Source: Aliiglaciecola sp041538045 (GTDB lineage: Bacteria > Pseudomonadota > Gammaproteobacteria > Enterobacterales > Alteromonadaceae). From it: DNA of 64,000 nucleotides. The first letter of the stretch is position 1, and each line of letters begins with the position of its first letter. The stretch lies in NCBI RefSeq assembly GCF_041538045.1, contig NZ_JBGOSE010000001.1:1-64000 (forward strand). The letters run 5' to 3'. The position numbers and the translations under genes are program-made. This document shows positions 8,250 to 16,754 of this stretch, piece after piece. The notes beneath the pieces are model-generated. The model was not told where the DNA came from. It was given only the letters and a program-made list of their open reading frames with translations, and did not search any database.

Positions 8250-9476
8250 TTATTTATTTAAATACTTTTTCAGCTCAATACGGGTGACCATACCCTGATG
8301 AACTTCATCTGGACCATCGGCTAGTCGCAAAGAGCGAGCTGCTGCGGCAAATCGTGCAAGAGGGAAGTCACTACACATTCCAGCTCCACCATGGAACTGG
8401 ATAGCCATGTCTACCACATTTTGCAACATTCTTGGCACAACCACTTTGATCGCCGAAATTTCTGTCATGGCATTTTTAACACCGACAGCATCAATTTTCC
8501 AGGCGGCACTTAAGGTCAGTAGTCGAGCTTGATCTATCGCCATGCGAGCTTCAGCAACACGTTCCTGATTACCTCCCAATTTTATGATTGGTTTGCCGAA
8601 TGCTTCACGTGCCTGTCCACGTAAAATAGCTAATTCAAGGGCTTTTTCTGCCATACCGATAGCGCGCATACAGTGGTGAATACGGCCTGGGCCAAGTCGT
8701 CCTTGAGCAATAGCAAAGCCTTTACCCAGACCCATAATGATGTTTTCTTTAGGCACACGTACATTAGTAAAGTGCATTTCACCATGGCCGTAAGGGGCAT
8801 CATAATCACCATAGGCGGTTAACATACGTTTAATTTCAATACCTTCGCTGTCGAGGGGGACTAGCACCATGCTATGTTGTGCATGTCGGTCATTTTCGGG
8901 GTTAGATAATCCCATAAAAACGGTAACTTTGGCGTTAGGGTGGCCTAGCCCTGTACTCCACCACTTTTTGCCATTGATTACGACTTCGTCACCATCTAGT
9001 TCTATTGTGGCTGCCATATTAGTTGCATCTGAGGAGGCGACTTCGGGTTCGGTCATGCCAAAAACAGAGCGGATTTCGCCAGCTAATAAGGGCGTTAACC
9101 ATTGTTGTTTTTGCGCTTCTGAACCAAAGTGGTAAAGCACTTCCATATTGCCTGTGTCTGGCGCATTACAGTTAAAAATTTCAGGGGAGAAAGGAACGCG
9201 ACCCATTTCTTCGGCCAAAGGTGCGTATTCTAAACAACTTAGCCCTTTGCCGAGCTTGTCGTCGGGCAAAAATAAATTCCACAGTCCCTGTTCGCGGGCT
9301 TTTACTTTCAAGCGTTCTACATCAGGATGCAGTGTCCAGTTATTCCAGTCACCACCGGGATTCATTTCTTCCATTTCAGCGTAGATTTTACTTTCAATGG
9401 GGTAAACATTTTCTTGCATAAAGGTTTTTAGGCGAGAAAGGTAATCTTGTGCTTTTTGACTGTGCTCGAAATGCAT
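8250..9476 (-). CDS. Acyl-CoA dehydrogenase family protein
   Basis: An FAD enzyme of 408 residues that oxidises acyl-CoA thioesters to trans-2-enoyl-CoA. Family segments are visible: FGMTEPEVASSDATN in the middle FAD/substrate region, INGKKWWSTG, and the C-terminal QFHGGAGMCSDFPLAR block. The N-terminus (YLSRLKTFMQENVYPIE) and length place it in the ACAD10/11-like branch, often annotated simply as acyl-CoA dehydrogenase. No transit or signal sequence, so cytoplasmic. It is divergent from a LysR-type regulator starting 105 bases away, the classic arrangement for a regulator controlling its neighbour. Confidence 0.9.
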   Translation of the reverse strand: MHFEHSQKAQDYLSRLKTFMQENVYPIESKIYAEMEEMNPGGDWNNWTLHPDVERLKVKAREQGLWNLFLPDDKLGKGLSCLEYAPLAEEMGRVPFSPEIFNCNAPDTGNMEVLYHFGSEAQKQQWLTPLLAGEIRSVFGMTEPEVASSDATNMAATIELDGDEVVINGKKWWSTGLGHPNAKVTVFMGLSNPENDRHAQHSMVLVPLDSEGIEIKRMLTAYGDYDAPYGHGEMHFTNVRVPKENIIMGLGKGFAIAQGRLGPGRIHHCMRAIGMAEKALELAILRGQAREAFGKPIIKLGGNQERVAEARMAIDQARLLTLSAAWKIDAVGVKNAMTEISAIKVVVPRMLQNVVDMAIQFHGGAGMCSDFPLARFAAAARSLRLADGPDEVHQGMVTRIELKKYLNK

Positions 9477-9581
9477 AATCGTCTCCGAATAATTAACTTG
9501 CTGACTAGCATAAACACTGTTGCCATTTGAATGAAATGAAATATACTTAATTAGTTGTGTGAATTTAATTCATGGTGAGTT

Positions 9582-10529
9582 GTGGCGGAAATAAAACAAA
9601 TTCAAAGATTAGATTTAAATTTATTAAAAGTATTTGAGAGTCTATATCTGGAACAAAATATGACAAGAACCGCTGAGCGGCTGAATATCACCCCTTCTGC
9701 GGTGAGCCATGCGGTAAAACGACTAAGGGATTGTCTACAAGATCCATTGTTTGAGCGCAGCAAAAATAAGATGGTGCCAACCCCAGCTTGTAAACGCATG
9801 GCACCTCTGATTATCGATAATCTGAGTCGCCTTCGACAAATTTTACAACAGTGGGGCGAGTTTGATCCCCTAACTAGCAAAAACCACTTTCGCATTGCTA
9901 TGCACGATGCCCTTGAGCCCACCATTTTGCCAAGCATTGCTAAGATACTGTTTGAGAAAGCGCCGAATATCACCTTTGCAAGTGTGAAAGTAGAGCGAAA
10001 TCAACTTGCTAAGGGATTAACCTCAGGGCAGTTTGATTTGGCATTTGATATTGCCATGCCTCTTAAACCGCCTATTCGTCATGAAAACGTGCGCAATGAT
10101 AAATTTATGATTTTAATGGACAGGCAACATCCGTTGCTGAAAAACGCCAATTCATCAAAACAGCCAATCACCCAAGAGCAGTATTTTGCAGCAGAACATA
10201 TTAGTGTTTCCCATCGTCCAACTGGGGCGGTGTTAGAAGATTTTATGCTGCAAGAGCAGGGCTTTACCCGCAAGGTGTCGGTGCGCTGTCAAAACTACTA
10301 TGCAGCAAAAGAAGTTTTGAAAGGGTCGCCGTTTTTATTGACCTTACCCAGTTCATTAGGCGCTCATTTATTAGATAAAAAATTAATCTCGGTGGCGGTG
10401 CCTTTCGATATGCCGCTTATTTCAACGCATATGTATTGGCATCAAAACACCGAAGAAGACTCGGCCCTGAGTTGGTTTAGAGAAGCCTTACATAAAATAA
10501 TGGTGGATAATCATCAACCGCTAATTTAA
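9582..10529 (+). CDS. LysR family transcriptional regulator
   Basis: A 315-residue LysR-type regulator. The N-terminal winged helix-turn-helix includes the typical RLDLNLLKVFESLYLEQNMT opening and NITPSAVSHAVKRLRD recognition region (about residues 9-60); the remaining part is the effector-binding domain. Translation starts at GTG 9582, with GGTGAG just upstream; the ATG ten bases earlier is in a different frame. It is divergent from the acyl-CoA dehydrogenase gene, so it probably regulates that gene or itself; the effector is unknown. The gene downstream follows after 20 bases and could be co-transcribed. Confidence 0.9.
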   Translation: MAEIKQIQRLDLNLLKVFESLYLEQNMTRTAERLNITPSAVSHAVKRLRDCLQDPLFERSKNKMVPTPACKRMAPLIIDNLSRLRQILQQWGEFDPLTSKNHFRIAMHDALEPTILPSIAKILFEKAPNITFASVKVERNQLAKGLTSGQFDLAFDIAMPLKPPIRHENVRNDKFMILMDRQHPLLKNANSSKQPITQEQYFAAEHISVSHRPTGAVLEDFMLQEQGFTRKVSVRCQNYYAAKEVLKGSPFLLTLPSSLGAHLLDKKLISVAVPFDMPLISTHMYWHQNTEEDSALSWFREALHKIMVDNHQPLI

Positions 10530-10549
10530 CTATTTAGCTTGGAATAATC

Positions 10550-11701
10550 ATGCCTGAACCTCTTAAAAATCTTTTTAACCATGATGTTATTAGCCATATG
10601 GCCAAGCATTTTTCCAGCCATGCTAATGCCAGTTGTGGTGAGGGTTTTGATATTGAGATTTTTATCGAGATTGCGTCAAAAAATTTAGAGAACTTGGAGC
10701 TGAAACAACGTTCAGCGCAAATTATGCAGGCAATGAAACATTGCTTACCTGATAATTTTAACCTTGCCGCAGACATCATGTTAAAAAGCCTGGCCGCTGA
10801 GCACAACAGTGATTTATCGCAACATGCTGACCTGTCATTAGGTTTAAACGGCTGGGCAATTATGCCCATGGCTGAATATGTTGGGGTGTATGGGCAAGAT
10901 GACTTTAATACTGCAATGAACTTGTTCCACGCCTTTACTCAACGATTTACTGCAGAGTTTGGCATACGTCACTTCTTGTTAAGCAACCCACAAAAGACCC
11001 TCAGTACCATGCTCAAGTGGTGTGACGATGACAACCACCATGTAAGACGCTTAGCATCTGAAGGTTGCCGCCCACGTTTGCCATGGGGCATGCAGTTACC
11101 AATTTATATTCAGAACCCGCAGCCCATTATTGAACTGCTAGAAAAGTTAAAAGACGACAACGAAGAGTATGTGCGTCGTTCTGTGGCGAATAATTTAAAT
11201 GATATCGCCAAGGATCACCCAGACTTAGTGGCCGATACGCTACAACTATGGGGAAAAGGGGCGAGTCCTGAGCGCAAAAAATTGTTACGTCATGCAGGCA
11301 GAACCTTACTCAAACAGGGGAACCCTAAAGCGTTGCAGATTTTTGGCTACTTTCCTGCGCAATTAAAGAATGTGATATTAAATATTGAAGAAGAAGTGGT
11401 TGATTTTGGTTCAAAACTGCCATTTTCGTTACAGATAGAAGCAAGTTCTAAGAAAAAACAGCTGTTAATGGTGGACTTTGCTATCCATCATTTGAAAGCC
11501 AATGGCGAGTTAACAGCAAAAGTCTTCAAGTGGAAAACTATCACCCTAGAACATGGACAGCCATTGCTACTCACCAAATCGCATCCTTTTAAAGCAATCA
11601 CTACTCGGCGCTATTACCCAGGCGTTCATAAGTTAGAGGTGCTCATTAACGGGGTGAGTGTTGGCCTAAAAAGCTTTGAGCTAAAAATGAATGTAGAATA
11701 G
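10550..11701 (+). CDS. DNA alkylation repair protein (AlkD-like HEAT repeats)
   Basis: A 383-residue protein of the AlkD/AlkF-like superfamily, built from helical HEAT-like repeats that wrap DNA and, in characterised members, excise alkylated purines without base flipping. The segment HHVRRLASEGCRPRLPW (about residues 165-181) is a family signature, followed by HEAT-type pairs (EEYVRRSVANNLNDIAKDHP). The C-terminal about 90 residues look beta-rich and are an extension beyond minimal AlkD. It starts 20 bases after the LysR gene. Glycosylase activity is inferred from the family; some homologues lack it. Confidence 0.8.
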   Translation: MPEPLKNLFNHDVISHMAKHFSSHANASCGEGFDIEIFIEIASKNLENLELKQRSAQIMQAMKHCLPDNFNLAADIMLKSLAAEHNSDLSQHADLSLGLNGWAIMPMAEYVGVYGQDDFNTAMNLFHAFTQRFTAEFGIRHFLLSNPQKTLSTMLKWCDDDNHHVRRLASEGCRPRLPWGMQLPIYIQNPQPIIELLEKLKDDNEEYVRRSVANNLNDIAKDHPDLVADTLQLWGKGASPERKKLLRHAGRTLLKQGNPKALQIFGYFPAQLKNVILNIEEEVVDFGSKLPFSLQIEASSKKKQLLMVDFAIHHLKANGELTAKVFKWKTITLEHGQPLLLTKSHPFKAITTRRYYPGVHKLEVLINGVSVGLKSFELKMNVE

Positions 11702-11713
11702 AAGTTTGGATAT

Positions 11714-12025
11714 TCAATTTATTCTATAGGCAGGTAAATCGACACCTTGGATGCTATTCCCGCGCATTTTAAGTAACCCTAAATAACGCTCTTCGCCGGT
11801 GCTGGAAAATTCAAAGGAAAATTCTGTGTACCAATCTAGTTTGGCTTTGTGAAAAATCACTTTGGTTTTGCTGCGGGCAATACTGATTAATTGCAGGCCG
11901 TTAGCTTCAGAATACTTTTCCAAATACACTTTCGCTTGTTCTGATATGCCACGAATTCGCCAAAACTGAAATACAATTGCGGCAATAATAAAAAGAACCA
12001 GTATATCGGTAAGGTTAAAATTCAT
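11714..12025 (-). CDS. DUF3301 domain-containing protein
   Basis: A 103-residue protein with one N-terminal membrane helix (ILVLFIIAAIVFQFW, about residues 9-23) followed by a small soluble domain. The pattern matches the DUF3301 family of gammaproteobacteria. It is directly downstream of the DUF3549 gene with no gap, a pairing I recognise from related genomes, and converges on the DNA alkylation repair gene 12 bases away. No function is known to me. Confidence 0.75.
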   Translation of the reverse strand: MNFNLTDILVLFIIAAIVFQFWRIRGISEQAKVYLEKYSEANGLQLISIARSKTKVIFHKAKLDWYTEFSFEFSSTGEERYLGLLKMRGNSIQGVDLPAYRIN

Positions 12026-13072
12026 TCACGAGTCCTGGCGTTGATGAGCTGAAAATAAATGGCCAACGGCGGCAGATAAATTGTTCGATTTATTGGGGTT
12101 GCGCAACATCGATAATACTTGCTCACGTAAATCTGGCAACTGCACTAAGTCTTGGAAAATCCCCATAAATAAATCGAAATTAGCATCAGCTTCAGCCACT
12201 TTTTCGAAAAAGTTAAGTAATAACTCTGGTGTGGCTAGGTGATGCCAAAGGCGACCTGAAATAATCACTAATATATTGTGTTTATTCGACAACTGGCTTT
12301 GTAAGGTTTGATTCAGGATCGCTATTACCTTTTCTGAGTCACTGGTTTGGGACAAGGCTCGTAAACCATGCTGCCATTTCACTTCATCTTCTGGATGTTG
12401 GTTTAACCAAGTCACTATGGTTTGCACGCAGGCATCCGGTAAAGGGTAATTTTCCATGCTAATAAGTAGCTGATACTGCACTTGTTCTGGAAACTGTGAA
12501 AAGTGGCGGCAAATGGCGTTGTGTATTTCCGCTGAGTCTATCTCTGCCACTAAATCGCTTAACCCTTGTAGTGCAATACTCTGCCAATCAATTACCATGG
12601 GTGATTGAATATAAGCTTTGGCTGCGTCAAAGTATTGGGATTGCCCTAAGCTTAAAACCTTTTTACTTTTGCTGTTAAAATCAGCAATTTGATTTTGATT
12701 TGGCACAAAAGAGTAAGGGTTTTCAGGAAGTTGCCCATTCTTTTTATCTGCGTTTTCTAATTCCGCACCTAAAGCATCAACAATGATCTGTAAAAAGTGA
12801 TTGCGGCAGGCAGAGACGATAAAACCATTTTCATCAGTAGGAAGCTTCACAAACCAAATATATTGTTGTTCGGAGCGAGTTTTATCCCAAAAGACAATGC
12901 CAAACCACCCATGTTGTGCTCTGGTGAAAGCGGGTTTAATTTGGCCATTTTCTTGTTCTAAGAATTCTTGGCTTGGAATTTCTCGAATGGTACGACCCAT
13001 ATCGAACACGCGATAATCAGTACCTGCGTGGAGTAAAAATTCACTAATAGAAGAAATTTCGTGCTTGCTCAT
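12026..13072 (-). CDS. DUF3549 family protein
   Basis: A 348-residue soluble protein with a mixed N-terminal part (HGWFGIVFWDKTRSEQQYIWFVKLP, a beta-rich segment split here only by context) and a mainly helical C-terminal two-thirds resembling HEAT-like pairs. It fits the DUF3549 family of gammaproteobacteria. It abuts the DUF3301 gene (stop at 12026, next start at 12025), so the two are surely co-transcribed and may act together at the inner membrane. Function unknown. Confidence 0.75.
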   Translation of the reverse strand: MSKHEISSISEFLLHAGTDYRVFDMGRTIREIPSQEFLEQENGQIKPAFTRAQHGWFGIVFWDKTRSEQQYIWFVKLPTDENGFIVSACRNHFLQIIVDALGAELENADKKNGQLPENPYSFVPNQNQIADFNSKSKKVLSLGQSQYFDAAKAYIQSPMVIDWQSIALQGLSDLVAEIDSAEIHNAICRHFSQFPEQVQYQLLISMENYPLPDACVQTIVTWLNQHPEDEVKWQHGLRALSQTSDSEKVIAILNQTLQSQLSNKHNILVIISGRLWHHLATPELLLNFFEKVAEADANFDLFMGIFQDLVQLPDLREQVLSMLRNPNKSNNLSAAVGHLFSAHQRQDS

Positions 13073-13213
13073 AATCAGTTTAGGGTAATATGTTGAGTGT
13101 GCTAAATGTGAAGTGGCAGAGTATATCTTTTTGTGTGGTGATTAAAAAGAAATCACAGATAAATAACCATCTCAAAATGAACACCCGTCTAAGGTAAAAA
13201 TAAATAAAGTGTC

Positions 13214-13546
13214 ATGACAATCTCCCGTACTGAAATACTAAACCGGCTAAACAATTTGGAAGTTGTAATGCGAAAGGAAAAATTGTGGGCGGCTCAAGCT
13301 CCTTCGCAAGATGCATTAAAAAGTGAACTCCCTTTTGCCTTTGACACTCTGAGCATTGAACAATGGCTACAGTTTGTGTTTATTCCCAAGATGACAGAAT
13401 TAACTAACCTGGGTTTGGCGTTGCCTAACTCAATGGTGATTTTACCCGCGGTACAAAACTCGTTGCGGGAAGAGGATTATCCGTTGGTATATAAAGCTAT
13501 CAATGAAATCGATTTATTATTTAATGCAGGTAACCCCAAGTCATGA
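13214..13546 (+). CDS. YqcC family protein
   Basis: A 110-residue helical protein of the YqcC family (DUF446): an N-terminal helix with RLNNLEVVMRKEKLW, then an FDTLSIEQWLQFVFIPKM core and a conserved NSMVILPAV stretch. It overlaps the start of truC by an ATGA, and the flavodoxin gene follows; this yqcC-truC-flavodoxin order is shared with E. coli. Its molecular function is not established, though the conserved linkage suggests a connection with tRNA modification. Confidence 0.85.
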   Translation: MTISRTEILNRLNNLEVVMRKEKLWAAQAPSQDALKSELPFAFDTLSIEQWLQFVFIPKMTELTNLGLALPNSMVILPAVQNSLREEDYPLVYKAINEIDLLFNAGNPKS

Positions 13547-14298
13547 CGTTAACCATTTTATATCAAGATGAATATGTAGTCGCAATCGATAAACCCGCTG
13601 GTTTATTAGTTCATCGCAGTATGATCGATCGTCATGAAACCCAGTTTGCAATGCAAATTCTGCGTGATCAGTTGGGACAGCATGTTTTTCCTGTTCACCG
13701 CCTCGATAAACCCACCTCAGGTGTATTGATATTTGCTTTATCGTCTGAGGTGGCTAGAGCCTTAACCGAGCAATTCACTAACAAACATATTGCTAAAACT
13801 TACTTCGCAATTGTTCGTGGTTATTGCCCTGATAGCGGCAGAATTGATTATCCCTTGAAAGAGAAACTGGATAAAATTGCTGATAAAAAGGCACGTCAAG
13901 ATAAACCCGCTCAAGACGCGGTGACTGACTACGAATGTTTGCAGCAATTTGAGTTACCTTTTGCTGTAGGTCGTTATCAGACCGCTCGCTACTCACTTGT
14001 TAAATTGCATCCATTGACCGGTCGTAAACATCAGTTGCGAAGACACATGGCGCATATCCGGCATCCAATCGTAGGGGATACCACACATGGAGACGGCAAA
14101 CAAAATGCATTTATACGGGATCATTGTGGCCTTGTTGGATTAGGGCTAACCTGCAGTGAAATGACTTTTAGTCATCCAATCACACAAAATACGCTGAAAA
14201 TTCGTTGTCAATTTGATATAAGAATGTCAGCGTTAATTGAACAATGGGGCCTTGGCCTCGATGAACTAAAACAACTAACTGGCCCAACCGCTAGTTAA
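13543..14298 (+). CDS. truC: tRNA pseudouridine(65) synthase TruC
   Basis: An RluA-family pseudouridine synthase of 251 residues that isomerises U65 in the T stem of certain tRNAs. The catalytic Asp is Asp55 in the HRLDKPTSG motif; the family segments TGRKHQLRRHMAHIRHPIVGD and the early DKPAGLLVH are also present. There is no N-terminal S4 domain, as expected of TruC. It overlaps yqcC by 4 bases and is followed after 22 bases by the flavodoxin gene, giving a three-gene operon. Confidence 0.92.
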   Translation: MTLTILYQDEYVVAIDKPAGLLVHRSMIDRHETQFAMQILRDQLGQHVFPVHRLDKPTSGVLIFALSSEVARALTEQFTNKHIAKTYFAIVRGYCPDSGRIDYPLKEKLDKIADKKARQDKPAQDAVTDYECLQQFELPFAVGRYQTARYSLVKLHPLTGRKHQLRRHMAHIRHPIVGDTTHGDGKQNAFIRDHCGLVGLGLTCSEMTFSHPITQNTLKIRCQFDIRMSALIEQWGLGLDELKQLTGPTAS

Positions 14299-14320
14299 AC
14301 AATCTAAGGAACGTTTTACG

Positions 14321-14770
14321 ATGGTAGATGTGGGAATTTTTGTGGGCTCTGTATACGGTAACGCTCAACATGTTGCAGAGCAAGTTGAGGAAATGATTGC
14401 CGAAAAGGGACACAGTGTAGAACTCTTTATTGATGGTACCTTGGATAACTTTAAACAAACCAAATCGGTTCTTTTTATTAGCTCAACAACGGGACAAGGG
14501 GACGTACCTCCGAATTTAGAATTTTTAATCATGGACATGAAAGACACTATGCCATTGATGGACCAAAAACCTTTTGCAGTAGTAGGCCTTGGCGATAGTA
14601 GTTACAGCGATAGTTTTTGTGGTGCTGGCAAACAAATATTTGAAGTACTTCTTGAGCTTCAAGGACAACCCGTTGCCGATCTTTTTATTGTTGATGCCAT
14701 TGAAACCTTAGAACCGGAATTAGAAGTGGTGCCTTGGGTTGAAAGTCTTTTGCCTAAACTAACGGCTTAA
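14321..14770 (+). CDS. Flavodoxin (YqcA-type)
   Basis: A short-chain flavodoxin-like FMN protein of 149 residues, a low-potential electron carrier. The phosphate-binding loop is GSVYGNAQHVAE near the N-terminus, with later FMN-loop segments STTGQGDVPPN and GLGDSSYSDSFCGAG. Position after yqcC-truC identifies it as the YqcA type rather than the long-chain FldA. The operon ends with the terminator at 14890. Its redox partner is unknown. Confidence 0.9.
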   Translation: MVDVGIFVGSVYGNAQHVAEQVEEMIAEKGHSVELFIDGTLDNFKQTKSVLFISSTTGQGDVPPNLEFLIMDMKDTMPLMDQKPFAVVGLGDSSYSDSFCGAGKQIFEVLLELQGQPVADLFIVDAIETLEPELEVVPWVESLLPKLTA

Positions 14771-14889
14771 AAATTCAATCAACATCTATCTGTTGAAAAG
14801 CTCAACAAGGATAACGGCAAGGTTAAATGACTTCTTGCAGTCGTATCCTTACTTTTCCATCTAGCAAAACCACTCTGTCCTACAAAAAG

Positions 14890-14917
14890 TAGCCCTTTTT
14901 ATCAGGGCTATCTTTTT
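14890..14917 (+). terminator. Rho-independent terminator of the yqcC-truC-flavodoxin operon
   Basis: Stem TAGCCCT / AGGGCTA with a 7-base loop, followed by TCTTTTT. It lies 120 bases past the flavodoxin stop; the bases between carry no gene. Confidence 0.7.
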
Positions 14918-15014
14918 GACGGAAAATAGCTTTATACTAATTTTTAACGGGCTTTAGGGGCATTCCTAAATCCATCGCTGTTACATTCCTAACCTTTAAC
15001 GGGAGAACGTTTTA

Positions 15015-15524
15015 ATGGCCAAGGAGCAAGTGAAAGCCAGGGAGTTTGCAGTAAAATTACATGCTGACCAAAAGTATGGAAAACATCCTTATTCCTATCA
15101 TTTGGATGATGTAGCCGCTAAAGCAAAGGCATTTGGAAAAGATGCCGAAGTGATCGCTTACCTCCACGATGTTGTGGAAGATACCTCTGCTACGATTGAG
15201 GATATTGAATATCAGTTTGGCAAATTAGTTGCTGATTGTGTGGCCGTTGTAACCGACGAAAAAGGCGCAACTCGACAAGAGCGCAAAAAGAAAACCTACC
15301 AAAAAATGGCAAAAGTGACTGGCGAAACAGAGTTGGCGCTAATCGTAAAAGTGTGTGACCGCCTGTCAAATGTAAAAACCAGTGTGAAAGACCAAAATTC
15401 GAAAATGTTTAGTATGTATTGCCGCGAACACGATGTATTTCGCACATCTGCTTACCGCCAAGGTTTGTGTGATGAATTGTGGCAAGAGCTAGACAAACTC
15501 ATCGCAACCTCTAAGCAAAACTAA
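15015..15524 (+). CDS. HD domain protein, MESH1/SpoT-like hydrolase
   Basis: A 169-residue single-domain HD phosphohydrolase. The metal and catalytic residues line up as in SpoT hydrolase domains and MESH1: His29 (YSYHLDDV), His51-Asp52 and Glu55-Asp56 (HDVVED), and Asp115 (KVCDRLSNVK). There is no synthetase, TGS or ACT domain, so it is not full-length SpoT. The fold suggests hydrolysis of (p)ppGpp or NADPH-like nucleotides; which one is inference. It stands alone between the flavodoxin terminator and a repeat array. Confidence 0.75.
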   Translation: MAKEQVKAREFAVKLHADQKYGKHPYSYHLDDVAAKAKAFGKDAEVIAYLHDVVEDTSATIEDIEYQFGKLVADCVAVVTDEKGATRQERKKKTYQKMAKVTGETELALIVKVCDRLSNVKTSVKDQNSKMFSMYCREHDVFRTSAYRQGLCDELWQELDKLIATSKQN

Positions 15525-15557
15525 TTTCCTCAACGCAAATTTCATCGCCCCCTTTTC

Positions 15558-15820
15558 ATGGGTGTCCATGGAATTAAACATGGGTGTCTAGTTAAGAAAA
15601 GTGTGCCTGTCCACGTAGTTAAAACATGCCTGTCCACGTTATTGCCTGTCCACGTTATTGGGTTCAAGCAATATATGGTGGGTGTCCATGTAATTATCAT
15701 GGGTGTCTAGTTAAGAAAAGTGAGCCTGTCCACGTAGTTAAAACATGCCTGTCCACGATATTGGGTTTAAGTAGTTTATGGTGGGTGTCCATGTAATTAA
15801 ACATGGGTGTCTAGTTAAGG
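15558..15820. repeat. Noncoding direct-repeat array with a TGTC(C/T)A core
   Basis: About 260 bases built from short imperfect direct repeats. I count eleven copies of TGTCCA or TGTCTA in three contexts: GGGTGTCCATG, GGGTGTCTAGTTAAG and GCCTGTCCACG. They form a higher-order unit of about 103-120 bases present about 2.3 times (GGTGTCC at 15561, 15681 and 15784; the first unit has one extra 16-base element). Within units, CCATGT...ACATGG can pair around AATTAA. No ORF covers it and spacing is too irregular for CRISPR. It resembles REP-like clusters associated with RAYT transposases in marine gammaproteobacteria, but that comparison is from memory. Confidence 0.85.
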
Positions 15821-15850
15821 AATCTGCTGAACACAGCTGTGTTGGGGAAT

Positions 15851-15888
15851 ATAAAAAACCCTGTAAAAAAGAATTAATTTACAGGGTT
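15851..15888 (-). terminator. Terminator of the glnD-dapD transcript
   Basis: Stem AACCCTGTAAA / TTTACAGGGTT at 15857-15867 and 15878-15888; on the minus strand it is followed by TTTTT, giving a good rho-independent terminator. A second perfect 7-bp hairpin (ACAACCC / GGGTTGT, 15904-15922) lies between it and the dapD stop but has no T tract. Confidence 0.75.
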
Positions 15889-15929
15889 GGTTTGTGTTTT
15901 TTTACAACCCGTTATGGGTTGTGAGTAGG

Positions 15930-16754
15930 CTATTCTGCCGCGCGTAGAAGTGCGTTGATGCCGACTTTTGAGCGTGTTTGTGCATCAACTTTTTTGACGA
16001 TTACGGCAGCGTAGAGGCTATATTTGCCATCTTTGCTTGGTAGGCTACCCGATACTACAACTGAACCTGCTGGAACGCGGCCATAGTGGACTTCGCCAGT
16101 TTCGCGATCATAGATACGCGTGCTTTGGCCGATGTATACACCCATGGAAATAACACTGCCTTCTTCAACCACCACACCTTCAACAATTTCTGAACGTGCG
16201 CCGATAAAACAATTGTCTTCAATGATGGTTGGGTTGGCTTGTAACGGCTCTAAAACACCGCCGATTCCAACGCCGCCCGACAAATGCACGTTTTTACCGA
16301 TTTGTGCACAAGAACCAACAGTAGCCCAAGTGTCAACCATAGTGCCTTCGTCAACAAAAGCGCCTATGTTTACATATGAAGGCATAACAACTACGTTTTT
16401 GCCTACGAAAGAACCGGTTCTTACCGCTGCTGGTGGAACAATACGTACACCTTCGGCTTCAAATTGTGCTTTTGTATAGTCGGTATATTTCAATGGTACT
16501 TTATCGAAGAAGCGACTTTCTGCGCCTTCCATAACATCGTTATCATTGATGCGAAAATATAATAGCACCGCTTTTTTCAGCCACTGGTGAACAACCCATT
16601 CTCCGCCTATCTTTTCTGCAACTCTGGCTTCACCAGAATTCAATAAATCTATGGCACTAATGACCGCTTGCTTGGTTGCGTCATCTACAGACGCTGCTGT
16701 AATCGAAGCTCTATTTTCAAACGCTGCTTCTATTTGGTTTTTTAACTCTGACAT
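15930..16754 (-). CDS. dapD: Tetrahydrodipicolinate N-succinyltransferase
   Basis: Converts tetrahydrodipicolinate plus succinyl-CoA to N-succinyl-2-amino-6-ketopimelate in the lysine/diaminopimelate pathway. The 274-residue length matches the family. An N-terminal helical domain is followed by left-handed beta-helix hexapeptide repeats (for example VGSCAQIGKNVHLSGGVGIG) and a C-terminal domain. Its start overlaps the end of glnD by 13 bases, so it is the distal gene of a glnD-dapD unit, the same neighbourhood as in E. coli. Confidence 0.97.
   Translation of the reverse strand: MSELKNQIEAAFENRASITAASVDDATKQAVISAIDLLNSGEARVAEKIGGEWVVHQWLKKAVLLYFRINDNDVMEGAESRFFDKVPLKYTDYTKAQFEAEGVRIVPPAAVRTGSFVGKNVVVMPSYVNIGAFVDEGTMVDTWATVGSCAQIGKNVHLSGGVGIGGVLEPLQANPTIIEDNCFIGARSEIVEGVVVEEGSVISMGVYIGQSTRIYDRETGEVHYGRVPAGSVVVSGSLPSKDGKYSLYAAVIVKKVDAQTRSKVGINALLRAAE

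Noticed and set aside
15558..15820. Possible CRISPR array
   Set aside because: Repeats are 10-16 bases with irregular spacing and the would-be spacers are themselves repeated; no cas genes nearby.
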